DNA of 64,000 nucleotides from Cypionkella aquatica (lineage in GTDB: Bacteria > Pseudomonadota > Alphaproteobacteria > Rhodobacterales > Rhodobacteraceae), in assembly GCF_030161095.1 (NCBI RefSeq), contig NZ_BSPP01000004.1:496001-560000 (forward strand). The letters are read 5' to 3'. A model generated the notes under the pieces. It did no database searches, was not told the DNA's origin, and worked only from the letters and a program-made list of their open reading frames with translations. This document shows positions 34,140 to 42,496 of the stretch, one piece after another; the stretch's first letter is position 1, and every line of letters begins with the position of its first letter. Position numbers and translations under genes: made by a program.

Positions 34140-35336
34140 TCAGTGCTTTACGTCTGGCAAGAAGAATGCGGCAAGGCCCAGCAACGGCAGATACGCACAG
34201 ATCTTGTAGACCGCGACGATGCCCCAGGCATCTGCCAGCACGCCAAGCCCCGCAGCGCCGATTGCGGCAATGCCGAAGGCCAGACCAAACAGCAGGCCCG
34301 CCACCATCCCGGTGCTTTGCGGCATCAAATCCTGCGCATAGACCACCATCGCCGGAAAGGCCGAAGCCAGCATCAGCCCCGCCAAAGCGGCAACCAGAAC
34401 GGTTGGCACCAAGGGCAGCCATGGCATCGCCAAGGTCAGCGGCAGGATGCCAAGAATCGACCACAGGATCACCTTGCGCCGCCCGATCCGATCGCCAATC
34501 GGGCCGCCGATGATGGTGCCCGCCGCAACGGCAGCCAGAAAGATAAACAGGCAGACCTGCGATTGCCCGACGCTTAGGCCAAAACGCTCGATCAGGTAGA
34601 AGGTGTAGTAGTTCGACAATGACACCGAATAGAGGAATTTCGAGGTCATCAGCACAATCAGAATGAACATGCCCAGCCGCACCGTGGCTTTGGGCACTGC
34701 CACCGCAGAACGCGCCCGACTGCGCCGTGCAATTGCGCGGCCAGCGCCAACGGCCGTATACCACCGGCCGACCAGATACAGCAGCACCATGCCCAGCATG
34801 GCGACGCCCGCGAACCATTCGATGGAAACCTGCCCGCGCTGCATCACCACAAAAGCCGCAGCCAATGGCCCCATCGCCGAGCCCGCATTACCCCCGACCT
34901 GAAACAAAGATTGCGCAAACCCGGGACGCATCCCGGCAGCAAGCCGTGCAATCCGCGATGCTTCGGGGTGGAAAATGGATGAGCCCAGACCGATCATCGC
35001 GACCGATGCCAACACCGCCTCGAAGCTTTGCGCATGGGCCAGCAGCACCAACCCGATCCCGGTGGAGGCCATGCCCGCCGCCAAAGCATAGGGCAGGGGG
35101 CGTTTGTCAGTATAAAGCCCGATCAGCGGTTGCAGGATCGACGCGGTGCCCTGAAACACCAAGGTGATCAAGCCGATCTGGGCGAAGGACAGCGCGAGGT
35201 TATCTTTCAGCAGCGGATAGGCTGCCGGGATCAGCGACTGCATCAGATCATTCAGCAGGTGCCCCAAGGCGACGGCAAGAATGATCGGCACGACGGTTGC
35301 ATCGGCGGGTTGCGACGGATGAGCTTCGGCAGACAT
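34140..35336 (-). CDS. MFS transporter
   Basis: Major facilitator with 398 residues and about 12 hydrophobic helices. The loop 2-3 motif appears as LYTDKRPLPYALAAG, and loop 8-9 has GDRIGRRK. It resembles fosmidomycin-resistance (Fsr)-type efflux carriers (LNDLMQSLIPAAYPLLKDN at the N-terminus). Substrate is not readable. It is downstream of the DUF2853 gene on the same strand, with a hairpin between. Confidence 0.88.
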   Translation of the reverse strand: MSAEAHPSQPADATVVPIILAVALGHLLNDLMQSLIPAAYPLLKDNLALSFAQIGLITLVFQGTASILQPLIGLYTDKRPLPYALAAGMASTGIGLVLLAHAQSFEAVLASVAMIGLGSSIFHPEASRIARLAAGMRPGFAQSLFQVGGNAGSAMGPLAAAFVVMQRGQVSIEWFAGVAMLGMVLLYLVGRWYTAVGAGRAIARRSRARSAVAVPKATVRLGMFILIVLMTSKFLYSVSLSNYYTFYLIERFGLSVGQSQVCLFIFLAAVAAGTIIGGPIGDRIGRRKVILWSILGILPLTLAMPWLPLVPTVLVAALAGLMLASAFPAMVVYAQDLMPQSTGMVAGLLFGLAFGIAAIGAAGLGVLADAWGIVAVYKICAYLPLLGLAAFFLPDVKH

Positions 35337-35349
35337 GACAAACCTTTCG

Positions 35350-35381
35350 CAGAAAGCCCCGCACCATCGCGCGGCTTTCTG
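35350..35381 (-). terminator. Hairpin between DUF2853 gene and MFS gene
   Basis: A 9-bp perfect inverted repeat (CAGAAAGCC / GGCTTTCTG) around a 14-base loop lies in the 104-base gap. No T-run, so termination is uncertain; the MFS gene may have its own promoter. Confidence 0.35.
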
Positions 35382-35440
35382 GAAATGGCAATGTCTGGGG
35401 CGGAGCTTATCGCGGCCCGACGATCACTTCGTGGGGTGGA

Positions 35441-35785
35441 TTATTTCGCGTAAACGGCTTCTTTGCCGAAATGCTTTGCCAGCATGTAATAGATCACGGC
35501 GCGATACTTGTTGCGCTCTCCGCGGCCATAGGTGTCGATCACGGCGTTGATCGCCTCCATCAAGGCGGGGCTGTCGGCGAGACCCAGCTTTTTGATCAGG
35601 AAGTTGTTCTTGACGGTTTCCAGTTCGGAGGTGTCAGAGCCTGCGACGGTCTCGCTGTCTGCGCTGTAAATCGCCGGGCCGCAACCAATGGTCACTTTGG
35701 TCAGCAAATCCATATCCGGGTTGATCTTGCACTTGGTTTTGAGATCTTCGGCATATTTGGCGATCAGATCGTCACGCTTGCTCAT
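35441..35785 (-). CDS. DUF2853 family protein
   Basis: A 114-residue all-alpha protein, common as a single copy in alphaproteobacteria, matching the DUF2853 pattern: MSKRDDLIAKYAEDLK, TIGCGPAIYSADSETVA and YRAVIYYMLAKHFGKE. Function unknown. It has its own long upstream region of about 300 bases containing a 20-bp palindrome. Confidence 0.88.
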   Translation of the reverse strand: MSKRDDLIAKYAEDLKTKCKINPDMDLLTKVTIGCGPAIYSADSETVAGSDTSELETVKNNFLIKKLGLADSPALMEAINAVIDTYGRGERNKYRAVIYYMLAKHFGKEAVYAK

Positions 35786-36094
35786 TAGAGTATTCCCTCG
35801 GTTGTCGGATCAATTAAAATTTCCCCGCTGAACGCGGTGTGGCGGAACATTAGGCGATGGGGGAAAACGCTCAAAGGGAAATATCGCCTCGGGTTCCCCC
35901 CTGCGCGGAAGCCCTCTGACCCAGATTTGCGACGCAAAAGGCCCGAGGTTTCCCCCGGGCCAATGGCGATTGCGGTTGTTTGGCTTTGCATAAACAGCCG
36001 ACTTTGGGTCGGACTTTTTGTCCCAGCTGGGACAAATGTATGCATTTTGCGATTTCTGAAAACTTAGCCACTAAATGTGGATAAGTCGTCGAAA
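35786..36094. other. Intergenic region between DUF2853 gene and ahcY
   Basis: 309 bases downstream of ahcY and upstream of the DUF2853 gene, both leftward. It contains a hairpin (GGCCCG / CGGGCC, 35940-35961) that is followed by TTTTG on the minus strand and may terminate ahcY, and the perfect palindrome at 36017-36036. Both open frames crossing it are low quality. Confidence 0.55.
36017..36036. repeat. 20-bp perfect palindrome
   Basis: TTTGTCCCAGCTGGGACAAA is fully self-complementary without a loop, which favours a dimeric protein site over an RNA hairpin. It is 58 bases past the ahcY stop and about 230 bases before the DUF2853 start. No known motif matches with confidence; PpsR sites have TGT-N12-ACA, here the spacer is 10. 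Confidence 0.8.
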
Positions 36095-37483
36095 TCAGTA
36101 GCGGTAATGTTCAGCTTTGAACGGGCCTTCGACTTTGACGCCGATGTAGTCGGCTTGGTCTTTGCGCAGTTCGGTCAGCTTGACGCCGATTTTCTTCAGA
36201 TGCAGGCGGGCGACTTTCTCATCCAGCTCTTTCGGCAGGATGTAGACGCCGGGGGCATAGTTTTCGCCCTTGGTCCACAACTCAATCTGCGCCAAAACCT
36301 GGTTGGTGAAGGAAGCCGACATCACGAAAGACGGGTGGCCGGTGGCGTTGCCAAGGTTCAGCAAGCGGCCTTCCGACAGAAGGATGATGCGATTGCCCGA
36401 GGGCATCTCGATCATATCCACCTGTTCCTTGATGTTGGTCCATTTGTGGTTTTTCAGCGCGGCGACCTGAATTTCGTTGTCGAAATGGCCGATGTTGCCG
36501 ACGATCGCCATATCCTTCATCTCGCGCAGATGCTCGATGCGAATGACATCACGGTTGCCGGTGGTGGTGATGAAGATGTCGGCGTTGGCGACTTCGTCTT
36601 CCAGCAGGGTGACTTCATAGCCATCCATCGCGGCTTGCAGGGCGCAGATCGGATCAACTTCGGTGACTTTCACGCGGGCACCAGCGCCACGCAAGGACGC
36701 GGCCGAGCCTTTGCCGACATCGCCATAGCCGCAAACCACAGCGACTTTGCCCGCCATCATGGTGTCGGTGGCGCGGCGGATGCCGTCGACCAGCGATTCC
36801 TTGCAGCCGTATTTGTTGTCGAACTTCGACTTGGTGACGCTGTCATTGACGTTGATCGCGGGGAAGGGCAGTTGGCCGTTCTTGTGCAGATCATAGAGGC
36901 GGTGGACGCCCGTGGTGGTTTCTTCGGACACGCCCTTGATCGCCGCTTTGGTCTTGGTGAAGAAACCGGGAGTTTCCTTCATCCGCTTGGCGATCTGCAG
37001 CTTGATGACTTCTTCTTCCTCGGATTGCGGAACCGGGATGATGTCTTCGCCAGCCTCGGCACGGGCACCGAGAAGGACGTAAAGCGTGGCGTCGCCGCCA
37101 TCGTCGAGGATCATGTTCGCGCCTTCGGGGAACATGAAGGAACGGTCAAGGTAATCCCAATGCTCGGTCAGGGTCTGGCCCTTGATGGCGAAAACCGGGA
37201 TGCCAGCCTCGGCAATCGCTGCCGCTGCATGATCTTGGGTCGAGAAGATGTTGCACGACGCCCAGCGCACATCAGCGCCCAAAGCGGTCAGCGTTTCGAT
37301 CAGGGCAGCGGTTTGGATGGTCATGTGCAAGCTGCCGACAATCCGCGCGCCTTTCAGCGGCTTGGTGGTGCCGAATTCCTCGCGGCAGGCCATCAGGCCC
37401 GGCATTTCGGTTTCGGCAATCACCAACTCTTTGCGGCCATACGCAGCCAGCGCAATATCCTTAACGATGTAATCCTTCGCCAT
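36095..37483 (-). CDS. ahcY: S-adenosyl-L-homocysteine hydrolase
   Basis: Cleaves SAH to adenosine and homocysteine, keeping methylation running. It is 462 residues, with the insertion typical of alphaproteobacterial enzymes. Visible: NAD-binding [10 protein letters not shown], substrate residues [12 protein letters not shown] and the C-terminal KAEHYRY. The ATG at 37483 follows AAGGAG at good spacing; a GTG at 37492 is weaker. In Rhodobacter capsulatus ahcY sits in the hvrA-hvrB-orf5-ahcY block and is activated by HvrB; the same set of genes is present here. Confidence 0.96.
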   Translation of the reverse strand: MAKDYIVKDIALAAYGRKELVIAETEMPGLMACREEFGTTKPLKGARIVGSLHMTIQTAALIETLTALGADVRWASCNIFSTQDHAAAAIAEAGIPVFAIKGQTLTEHWDYLDRSFMFPEGANMILDDGGDATLYVLLGARAEAGEDIIPVPQSEEEEVIKLQIAKRMKETPGFFTKTKAAIKGVSEETTTGVHRLYDLHKNGQLPFPAINVNDSVTKSKFDNKYGCKESLVDGIRRATDTMMAGKVAVVCGYGDVGKGSAASLRGAGARVKVTEVDPICALQAAMDGYEVTLLEDEVANADIFITTTGNRDVIRIEHLREMKDMAIVGNIGHFDNEIQVAALKNHKWTNIKEQVDMIEMPSGNRIILLSEGRLLNLGNATGHPSFVMSASFTNQVLAQIELWTKGENYAPGVYILPKELDEKVARLHLKKIGVKLTELRKDQADYIGVKVEGPFKAEHYRY

Positions 37484-37585
37484 CTGGCGCACTCCTTGAT
37501 CCTATGGTTGCGGGGCAGATAGCATTTACTGGGCCTCTCGACAACCAAGCGCGAGACTGGCAGGAAAAACCGGCAAGGAGGCCGC

Positions 37586-38179
37586 ATGAAACAACCGCGC
37601 GCGTGGCAACGGATGCTTTCGGGGCGCAGGCTTGACCTGCTGGACCCGACGCCGATGGATATTGAGATCGAAGATATCGCACATGGGCTGGCGTTTGTGG
37701 CGCGCTGGAACGGGCAGACGCGCGGGGATTTCGCCTATTCGGTGGCGGAACATTCGCTGCTGGTTGAGGAAATTTACGCGCGGCAGAATGTGGCCAATCC
37801 GCGCTGGCAGTTGGCGGCTTTGCTGCATGATGCGCCGGAATATGTGATTGGCGATATGATCAGCCCGGTGAAATCTGCGGTGGGGCCGAGTTATACGGAA
37901 TTGGATGTAAGGCTGACGGCAGCGGTGCATCTGCGCTTTGGGCTGCCTGCGGTTCTGCCTGTGGTGGTGAAAAAGGCGATCAAGGCGGCGGATAAAATCT
38001 CGGCCTGGTTAGAGGCGGTGCAGATCGCGGGGTTTTCGGAACCCGAGGCGGACAAGCTGTTCGGTCGGCCTGATACGGCTTTGTTGCGTGGGCTGGAGAT
38101 TAAATTAAGACCGCCCGCACAGGTGCGGGCGGATTATGTCGCGCGGCATTTGGAATTGCTGGCGGCGCTCAAGATCTAA
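37586..38179 (+). CDS. HD-domain phosphohydrolase (YfbR-like)
   Basis: A 197-residue HD-superfamily protein. Metal-binding residues are visible in VAEHSLLVEE (His), ALLHDAPEYVIGD (HD) and the later AADKISAW (Asp). E. coli YfbR is a 5'-deoxynucleotidase with the same layout. AAGGAGG precedes the ATG. Divergent from ahcY by about 100 bases; it probably corresponds to orf5 of the R. capsulatus hvrB region (inference from position). Confidence 0.85.
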   Translation: MKQPRAWQRMLSGRRLDLLDPTPMDIEIEDIAHGLAFVARWNGQTRGDFAYSVAEHSLLVEEIYARQNVANPRWQLAALLHDAPEYVIGDMISPVKSAVGPSYTELDVRLTAAVHLRFGLPAVLPVVVKKAIKAADKISAWLEAVQIAGFSEPEADKLFGRPDTALLRGLEIKLRPPAQVRADYVARHLELLAALKI

Positions 38180-38304
38180 AGCCGTTCGCTGGTTTGCTTG
38201 GTCCAACGGGTTTCCGTCGGGCGGGTCGGAAAGCGGTCGCGCGGGGTCGGGGTTGGGCTGGCGCGCAGCGCGATCAGCAGGGCATCTGCGAGAATGTTTA
38301 ACAT
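38176..38304 (-). CDS. Possible 42-residue peptide
   Basis: A short frame: a hydrophobic N-terminal helix (MLNILADALLIALRA) followed by a Pro/Thr/Arg-rich basic tail. AGGAG lies six bases before the ATG, a better ribosome site than many longer genes nearby have. It ends 4 bases inside the 3' end of the HD gene (tail to tail) and is divergent from hvrB. It resembles small amphipathic membrane peptides, but I recognise no family. It could also be chance. Confidence 0.45.
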   Translation of the reverse strand: MLNILADALLIALRASPTPTPRDRFPTRPTETRWTKQTSERL

Positions 38305-38401
38305 GACTTGCTCCTATTTGCTTGTCGTCATAGGGTTTTTATAGCGCATTTCGGCCCTGCTTCCGAGTCAGCGAAAATTTCAAACTGTTAGGCTGCCTAT
38401 C

Positions 38402-39277
38402 ATGTCGGTCGATTGGAGAAACCTGCCCTCGCTGACCGCCTTGCGGGCGTTTGAGGCTGCGGCACGGCTGCAAAGCTTTTCGCGTGCGGCGCGCGATCTG
38501 AATGTGACCCATGCCGCCGTTGCCCAACAGGTGCGCAGTCTGGAAGCCGATCTGGGGCGTGAATTGCTGTATCGGCAGGGGCGGGGGCTGGCCCTGACAC
38601 CCGAAGGCGCAAAGCTGGCGCAGGCGCTGACCGATGGCTTTCATAGCATCGAGGTGGCGGTGAATGATCTGCGCGGCGCTGATCCGAACGCCCCATTGCG
38701 GGTGACGCTGACCCCGGCTTTCGCGGCGCAATGGCTGATCCCGCGGCTGGGGGCGTTCTGGAAGGCGCATCCCGAGGTTGGCCTGTCCTTGCACCCCGAA
38801 CATCGCGTGATGGATTTGCGCCGTGACGGCATTGATCTGGCGATCCGGTTTGGCGATGGCAAATGGCCGGGGGTCGAGGCCGAATTTCTGACCTCGGCAC
38901 ATTATATTATTGTGGCGGCTCCGTCGCTATTGCAGGGGCGCTTGAGGCTGACGACGGCGGAAATGTCAGCAATGCCTTGGGTGATAGAGCCCGATTGGCC
39001 AGAGGCTTTGGTGTGGCTGCGCAGTTTCGGGCTGCAACCAGATGCGATGAACATCACCTATATTCCGACAGAAGAGCTGGCGCTTTCGGCGGCGCGGCAA
39101 GGCTACGGTCTGCACGTCGAAGCTGCCGCGCTGATGGAAAAAGATCTTGCAAACGGCGATCTGATCGCAGTGGGCGAGATTAAGGACGAAACCTTGGCCT
39201 ATTATCTGGTCACAAAACCGGGGCCAAAGCGGGCAGAGTTGAAAACATTCATGAAATGGCTAAAGGCCGCCATCTAA
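38402..39277 (+). CDS. hvrB: LysR-family regulator, HvrB-like
   Basis: A GcvA-type LTTR of 291 residues. The helix-turn-helix is in LRAFEAAARLQSFSRAARDL and VTHAAVAQQVRSLE. In Rhodobacter capsulatus, HvrB lies between hvrA and ahcY and activates ahcY and orf5 in response to low light. Here the gene stands between an H-NS/HvrA-like gene and the HD gene plus ahcY, so the orthology rests on synteny. It is convergent with hvrA, and a GGCCGCC / GGCGGCC hairpin at 39265-39284 covers its stop. Confidence 0.82.
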   Translation: MSVDWRNLPSLTALRAFEAAARLQSFSRAARDLNVTHAAVAQQVRSLEADLGRELLYRQGRGLALTPEGAKLAQALTDGFHSIEVAVNDLRGADPNAPLRVTLTPAFAAQWLIPRLGAFWKAHPEVGLSLHPEHRVMDLRRDGIDLAIRFGDGKWPGVEAEFLTSAHYIIVAAPSLLQGRLRLTTAEMSAMPWVIEPDWPEALVWLRSFGLQPDAMNITYIPTEELALSAARQGYGLHVEAAALMEKDLANGDLIAVGEIKDETLAYYLVTKPGPKRAELKTFMKWLKAAI

Positions 39278-39292
39278 GGCGGCCCTCAAGGT

Positions 39293-39607
39293 TCAGATTG
39301 CCATATCATCCGGCTGCTTGCCTGCGGCCAAAGCCGCTGCAAACCAGCGCGGTTTGCGGCCACGGCCCGACCAAGTGTCAGACGAATCCGCCGGATTTGC
39401 ATATTTAGCCACAGCCGGAGCGCGTTTGCGTGCGACAGTCACACCGGTCAGTTCAGCCAGAGAGAAACCTTTGGCGCGCGCAAATTCTTCAATCTCTGCA
39501 AGGGCTTCTTTCTTTTTGCGATCCTCAAAAGAGCTAATGGCTTTTGCCACTTGCGATTGCAGATCTTTCAACTCTTTAAGCGACAACCCGTTGATATCAA
39601 TGGTCAC
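39293..39607 (-). CDS. hvrA: H-NS-family nucleoid protein, HvrA-like
   Basis: A 104-residue H-NS family protein. An N-terminal coiled-coil oligomerisation region (about 8-50) is followed by the DNA-binding core YANPADSSDTWSGRGRKP and RWF. HvrA of Rhodobacter capsulatus and Spb of R. sphaeroides are light- or redox-linked members encoded next to regA/prrA, as here, 67 bases downstream in the same direction. It probably shapes AT-rich promoters. Confidence 0.92.
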   Translation of the reverse strand: MTIDINGLSLKELKDLQSQVAKAISSFEDRKKKEALAEIEEFARAKGFSLAELTGVTVARKRAPAVAKYANPADSSDTWSGRGRKPRWFAAALAAGKQPDDMAI

Positions 39608-39674
39608 GAAAGCATCCTTTCAGGATTTGGATGCAGCCTTTTAGGCCGAAAGGATTTTAACATCAAGCACGGGC

Positions 39675-40229
39675 TTATTTTGGGCTGCGCTTGGCGAGAA
39701 TACGCTGCAAAGTCCGCCGATGCATCGAAAGCCTGCGCGCGGTTTCCGAAACATTGCGGTCGCACATCTCGTAAACCCGTTGAATATGTTCCCACCGCAC
39801 CCGGTCGGCGGACATGGGATTTTCAGGCGGTTCTGGCATCGCCGCACCTTTGGCGAGCAAAGCCTGCGTCACATCATTGGCATCAGCGGGTTTGGACAGA
39901 TAATCCGTCGCACCGATTTTAACTGCGGCCACCGCGGTTGCAATCGCACCATAGCCGGTCAGCACGACGATGCGGCTATCTGGGCGACGCTCGCGCAGAA
40001 CCTCGACCACATCAAGGCCATTGCCGTCTTCAAGCCGCAGATCAATCACCGCATAAGCCGGCGGGCGGGCCAGCACAATCGCCCGACCTGCGGCAACGCT
40101 GCCTGCGGTTTCGGGGATAAAACCGCGTTTCTCCATCGCTTTCGCCAGACGCTTTACAAAAACCTCGTCATCATCGACCAAAAGCAAGCTGCGATCCGCC
40201 CCGAGTTCTGCGTTAAGATCATCTGTCAT
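39675..40229 (-). CDS. regA: Redox response regulator RegA/PrrA
   Basis: Global regulator of respiration, photosynthesis, and carbon and nitrogen fixation in this group. It is 184 residues. The receiver has VDDDE (19-22) and phospho-Asp D63 in VIDLRLEDGN. A Pro-rich hinge (PEPPENP) is followed by the Fis-type helix-turn-helix RRLSMHRRTLQRILAKR. The whole protein is typical of the highly conserved RegA/PrrA/ActR family. Cotranscribed from senC through hvrA is likely. Confidence 0.96.
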   Translation of the reverse strand: MTDDLNAELGADRSLLLVDDDEVFVKRLAKAMEKRGFIPETAGSVAAGRAIVLARPPAYAVIDLRLEDGNGLDVVEVLRERRPDSRIVVLTGYGAIATAVAAVKIGATDYLSKPADANDVTQALLAKGAAMPEPPENPMSADRVRWEHIQRVYEMCDRNVSETARRLSMHRRTLQRILAKRSPK

Positions 40230-40289
40230 GAAATCCCCCGTTCCCTGAAAATCAACCTAGGTCGCAAGCTGCCTTGCGTCAAACAGCGC

Positions 40290-40910
40290 CTAGCTGTTGT
40301 CAATAAAACAGGCAGTGCGATCGGCCATTTGGGCGGCAGTATCATCCCGGTTGAAGAAATCGGCAAAGCCTAGGCCGGGCAGCATCAGATAGGTGAAGGT
40401 CGAATGATCCATCAAGTAATACTGATCGCCAGTTTCTTGTTTCTTGTAAAAGGTTTTATAGGCGCGCGATGCCGCCTGAATCTTTTCGGGCGTTCCCGTC
40501 AGGCCAACCATATCGGGGTGCAGGTTCTGGGTGAAATCCTTGAGCACTTCGGGGGTGTCGCGCTCGGGGTCGATGGTGATGAAAACCGGGGTCACATCCA
40601 TACCTTTGGCTTTCAAAAGGTCCACGGCTTCGGCATTGCGCGCACCATCCAACGGGCAGACATCCGGGCAAAAGCTGTAACCGAAGTAGACCAGCGACGG
40701 CTTAGCCAGCACTTGTTTATCGGTGACAGTCTGACCTGCCTCATTGACCAAAGTGAACGGCCCGCCAATATCGCCCGCGCCCCCCGCGAGCGCCGAACCG
40801 CGGCATTGCGCGAACGGATCGGCGGCGCGCTGTTGCCACGCCACAAAAGCCGTGCCACCCAAAAGCCCTGCAATCGCAACAACGGCCAAGCCTGCATAGA
40901 TTTTCAACAT
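40290..40910 (-). CDS. senC: SCO1/SenC/PrrC copper chaperone
   Basis: Membrane-anchored thioredoxin-fold protein of 206 residues. An N-terminal helix (about 5-25) is followed by the copper site FCPDVCP and the distal His in MDHSTFTYLM. It delivers copper to cytochrome oxidase and influences RegB signalling. It lies between regA and divergent regB, the standard order of this locus. Confidence 0.95.
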   Translation of the reverse strand: MLKIYAGLAVVAIAGLLGGTAFVAWQQRAADPFAQCRGSALAGGAGDIGGPFTLVNEAGQTVTDKQVLAKPSLVYFGYSFCPDVCPLDGARNAEAVDLLKAKGMDVTPVFITIDPERDTPEVLKDFTQNLHPDMVGLTGTPEKIQAASRAYKTFYKKQETGDQYYLMDHSTFTYLMLPGLGFADFFNRDDTAAQMADRTACFIDNS

Positions 40911-41004
40911 GGTGCCCCCAATTCATTGCGCATTGATCCGCGCCGTCTGGCCCCTTATCAATCGCAAAGCCGTCCTGAACGCCAGCCCTTGCCAAGGCCA
41001 AACC

Positions 41005-42390
41005 ATGTCAAACCAGCGTGACATAACCGCCCAATCTGCCAGTTTCAGGCCCGAGCGCGCTGATTGGCTGCGGTTGCGCACCCTTATCTTTCAGCGCTGG
41101 ATGGCAAGCTTTGGTCAGCTGGCGGCGCTGATGTTCGCGACGCGGTATTATGGCATGCAGCTGCCGCTGGGTCTGTGCTTTCTGGCCGTTGGGCTGGCGG
41201 TGATCGCCAATTTGCTGTCGATTTTCCTGTTTCCGCAGAACAAGCGGCTGACGGAAACCGAAGCGATGATGACCTTGCTGTTCGATCTGGCGCAGCTGTG
41301 TTTTCTGTTGTTTCTGACGGGTGGGTTGACCAATCCGTTCGCGCTGTTGGTGCTTGCGCCCGTGACGGTATCGGCCAGCGCCTTGACCTTGCGCAGCACC
41401 TTGATCATCGGCGCAGCGGCGGCGGTTTTCGTGACGCTGATTGGGCTGTTCAATGTGCCATTGTTGCTGGAAAATGGCATCGCCTTTCACACGCCGGGGC
41501 TGTTTACCTTTGGATTTTGGCTGTCCTTGCTGATCGGGATTGCATTTCTGGGGCTATATTCCCGCCGCGTTGCCACTGAGATGCGCACGATGTCAGATGC
41601 GTTGTTTGCCACTCAGATGGCGCTGGCGCGGGAGCAAAAGCTGACCGATCTGGGCGGCGTGGTGGCCGCCGCGGCACATGAGCTAGGCACGCCGCTTGCC
41701 ACCATCAAACTGGTCAGCACCGAGATGATGGACGAGCTTTCAGATCACCCCGATCTGGCCGAAGATGCCCGGCTGATCCGTGAACAGGCGGATCGGTGCC
41801 GCGATATTTTGCGCTCGATGGGCAAGGCGGGCAAAGATGATCTGCTGTTGCGGCAAGCGCCTTTGGCGACGGTGCTGCAAGAGGCTGCTGAACCGCATAC
41901 CGGGCGCGGCATCGAGGTGATTTTCACCATGGCGGGGCAGGGTCGCGAGCCGCAGGTGCAGCGGCGCCCCGAATTGATCCACGGATTGCGCAATCTGGTG
42001 CAAAACGCGGTGGATTTTGCGCAAAGCAAGGTCTGGGTTGATGCGCAATACACGCCGGACCGAATCCTGCTGCGGATCATTGATGATGGCGCGGGCTTTC
42101 CGACGCAAGTTTTGGGGCGGATCGGAGACCCATTCGTGCGCTCGCGCCGTGACGAGCAGGATTTGACGCGCAGGCCCGGCTACGAGGGCATGGGATTGGG
42201 GCTGTTCATCGCCAAAACTCTGCTTGAGCGAACCGGTGCGGAATTATCCTTTGCCAATGCCGCCGATCCTTTTTTAACCGCCGAAGAGCGTCCGGCGCGA
42301 TCTGGCGCGATTGTCGAAGTGACCTGGCCTGCCGCAGCTATCCTGGCAGAGGCCGGGGCTTTGGGTGAAAATCAGCCAATTGCCGAATAG
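41005..42390 (+). CDS. regB: Redox sensor histidine kinase RegB/PrrB
   Basis: Six-helix membrane kinase of 461 residues. The quinone-sensing loop motif GGLTNPF is at 106-112. The phospho-acceptor is H225 in AAAAHELGTPLATIKL, and the redox-active Cys is C265 in QADRCRDIL; both numbers match the R. capsulatus protein as I know it. ATP-binding motifs NLVQNAVDFA, DDGAGF and GMGLGLFIA are intact. I chose the ATG at 41005 (MSNQRD); the frame extends to 40909 without support. Divergent from senC. Confidence 0.96.
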   Translation: MSNQRDITAQSASFRPERADWLRLRTLIFQRWMASFGQLAALMFATRYYGMQLPLGLCFLAVGLAVIANLLSIFLFPQNKRLTETEAMMTLLFDLAQLCFLLFLTGGLTNPFALLVLAPVTVSASALTLRSTLIIGAAAAVFVTLIGLFNVPLLLENGIAFHTPGLFTFGFWLSLLIGIAFLGLYSRRVATEMRTMSDALFATQMALAREQKLTDLGGVVAAAAHELGTPLATIKLVSTEMMDELSDHPDLAEDARLIREQADRCRDILRSMGKAGKDDLLLRQAPLATVLQEAAEPHTGRGIEVIFTMAGQGREPQVQRRPELIHGLRNLVQNAVDFAQSKVWVDAQYTPDRILLRIIDDGAGFPTQVLGRIGDPFVRSRRDEQDLTRRPGYEGMGLGLFIAKTLLERTGAELSFANAADPFLTAEERPARSGAIVEVTWPAAAILAEAGALGENQPIAE

Positions 42391-42421
42391 TATAATAAAA
42401 GCGATCTGCTTTGCCGGGTCT

Positions 42422-42436
42422 TTAACGCATCGTTAA
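42422..42436. promoter_or_regulatory. CtrA box upstream of DivL-like gene
   Basis: TTAACGCATCGTTAA is an exact TTAA-N7-TTAA, 61 bases before the DivL-like start. A GAATC (GANTC, CcrM site) follows at 42468-42472. This arrangement suggests cell-cycle control of the gene. Confidence 0.6.
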
Positions 42437-42496
42437 CGATCTATTCCCTAGGTTGATTGGGCGTATGGGAATCGCCCATTCAGACGGGGCTGTGCA

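Noticed and set aside
33964-34209. 81-codon frame after the EVE gene
   Set aside because: No ribosome site, Pro/Ser/Arg-rich low-quality composition, and it overlaps the convergent MFS gene.
36017-36036. PpsR/CrtJ site in the 20-bp palindrome
   Set aside because: PpsR sites are TGT-N12-ACA; here the spacer is 10.
36077-37522. 481-codon plus-strand open frame
   Set aside because: Exact antisense of ahcY, whose protein is unmistakable.
37484-37585. Possible SAH riboswitch upstream of ahcY
   Set aside because: The 100-base leader shows none of the conserved SAH-riboswitch core that I can recognise, and the gene is probably activator-controlled (HvrB).
40911-41004. FnrL-like TTGAT ... ATCAA between senC and regB
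   Set aside because: The half-sites are about 20 bases apart instead of 4, so it is not an FNR box.
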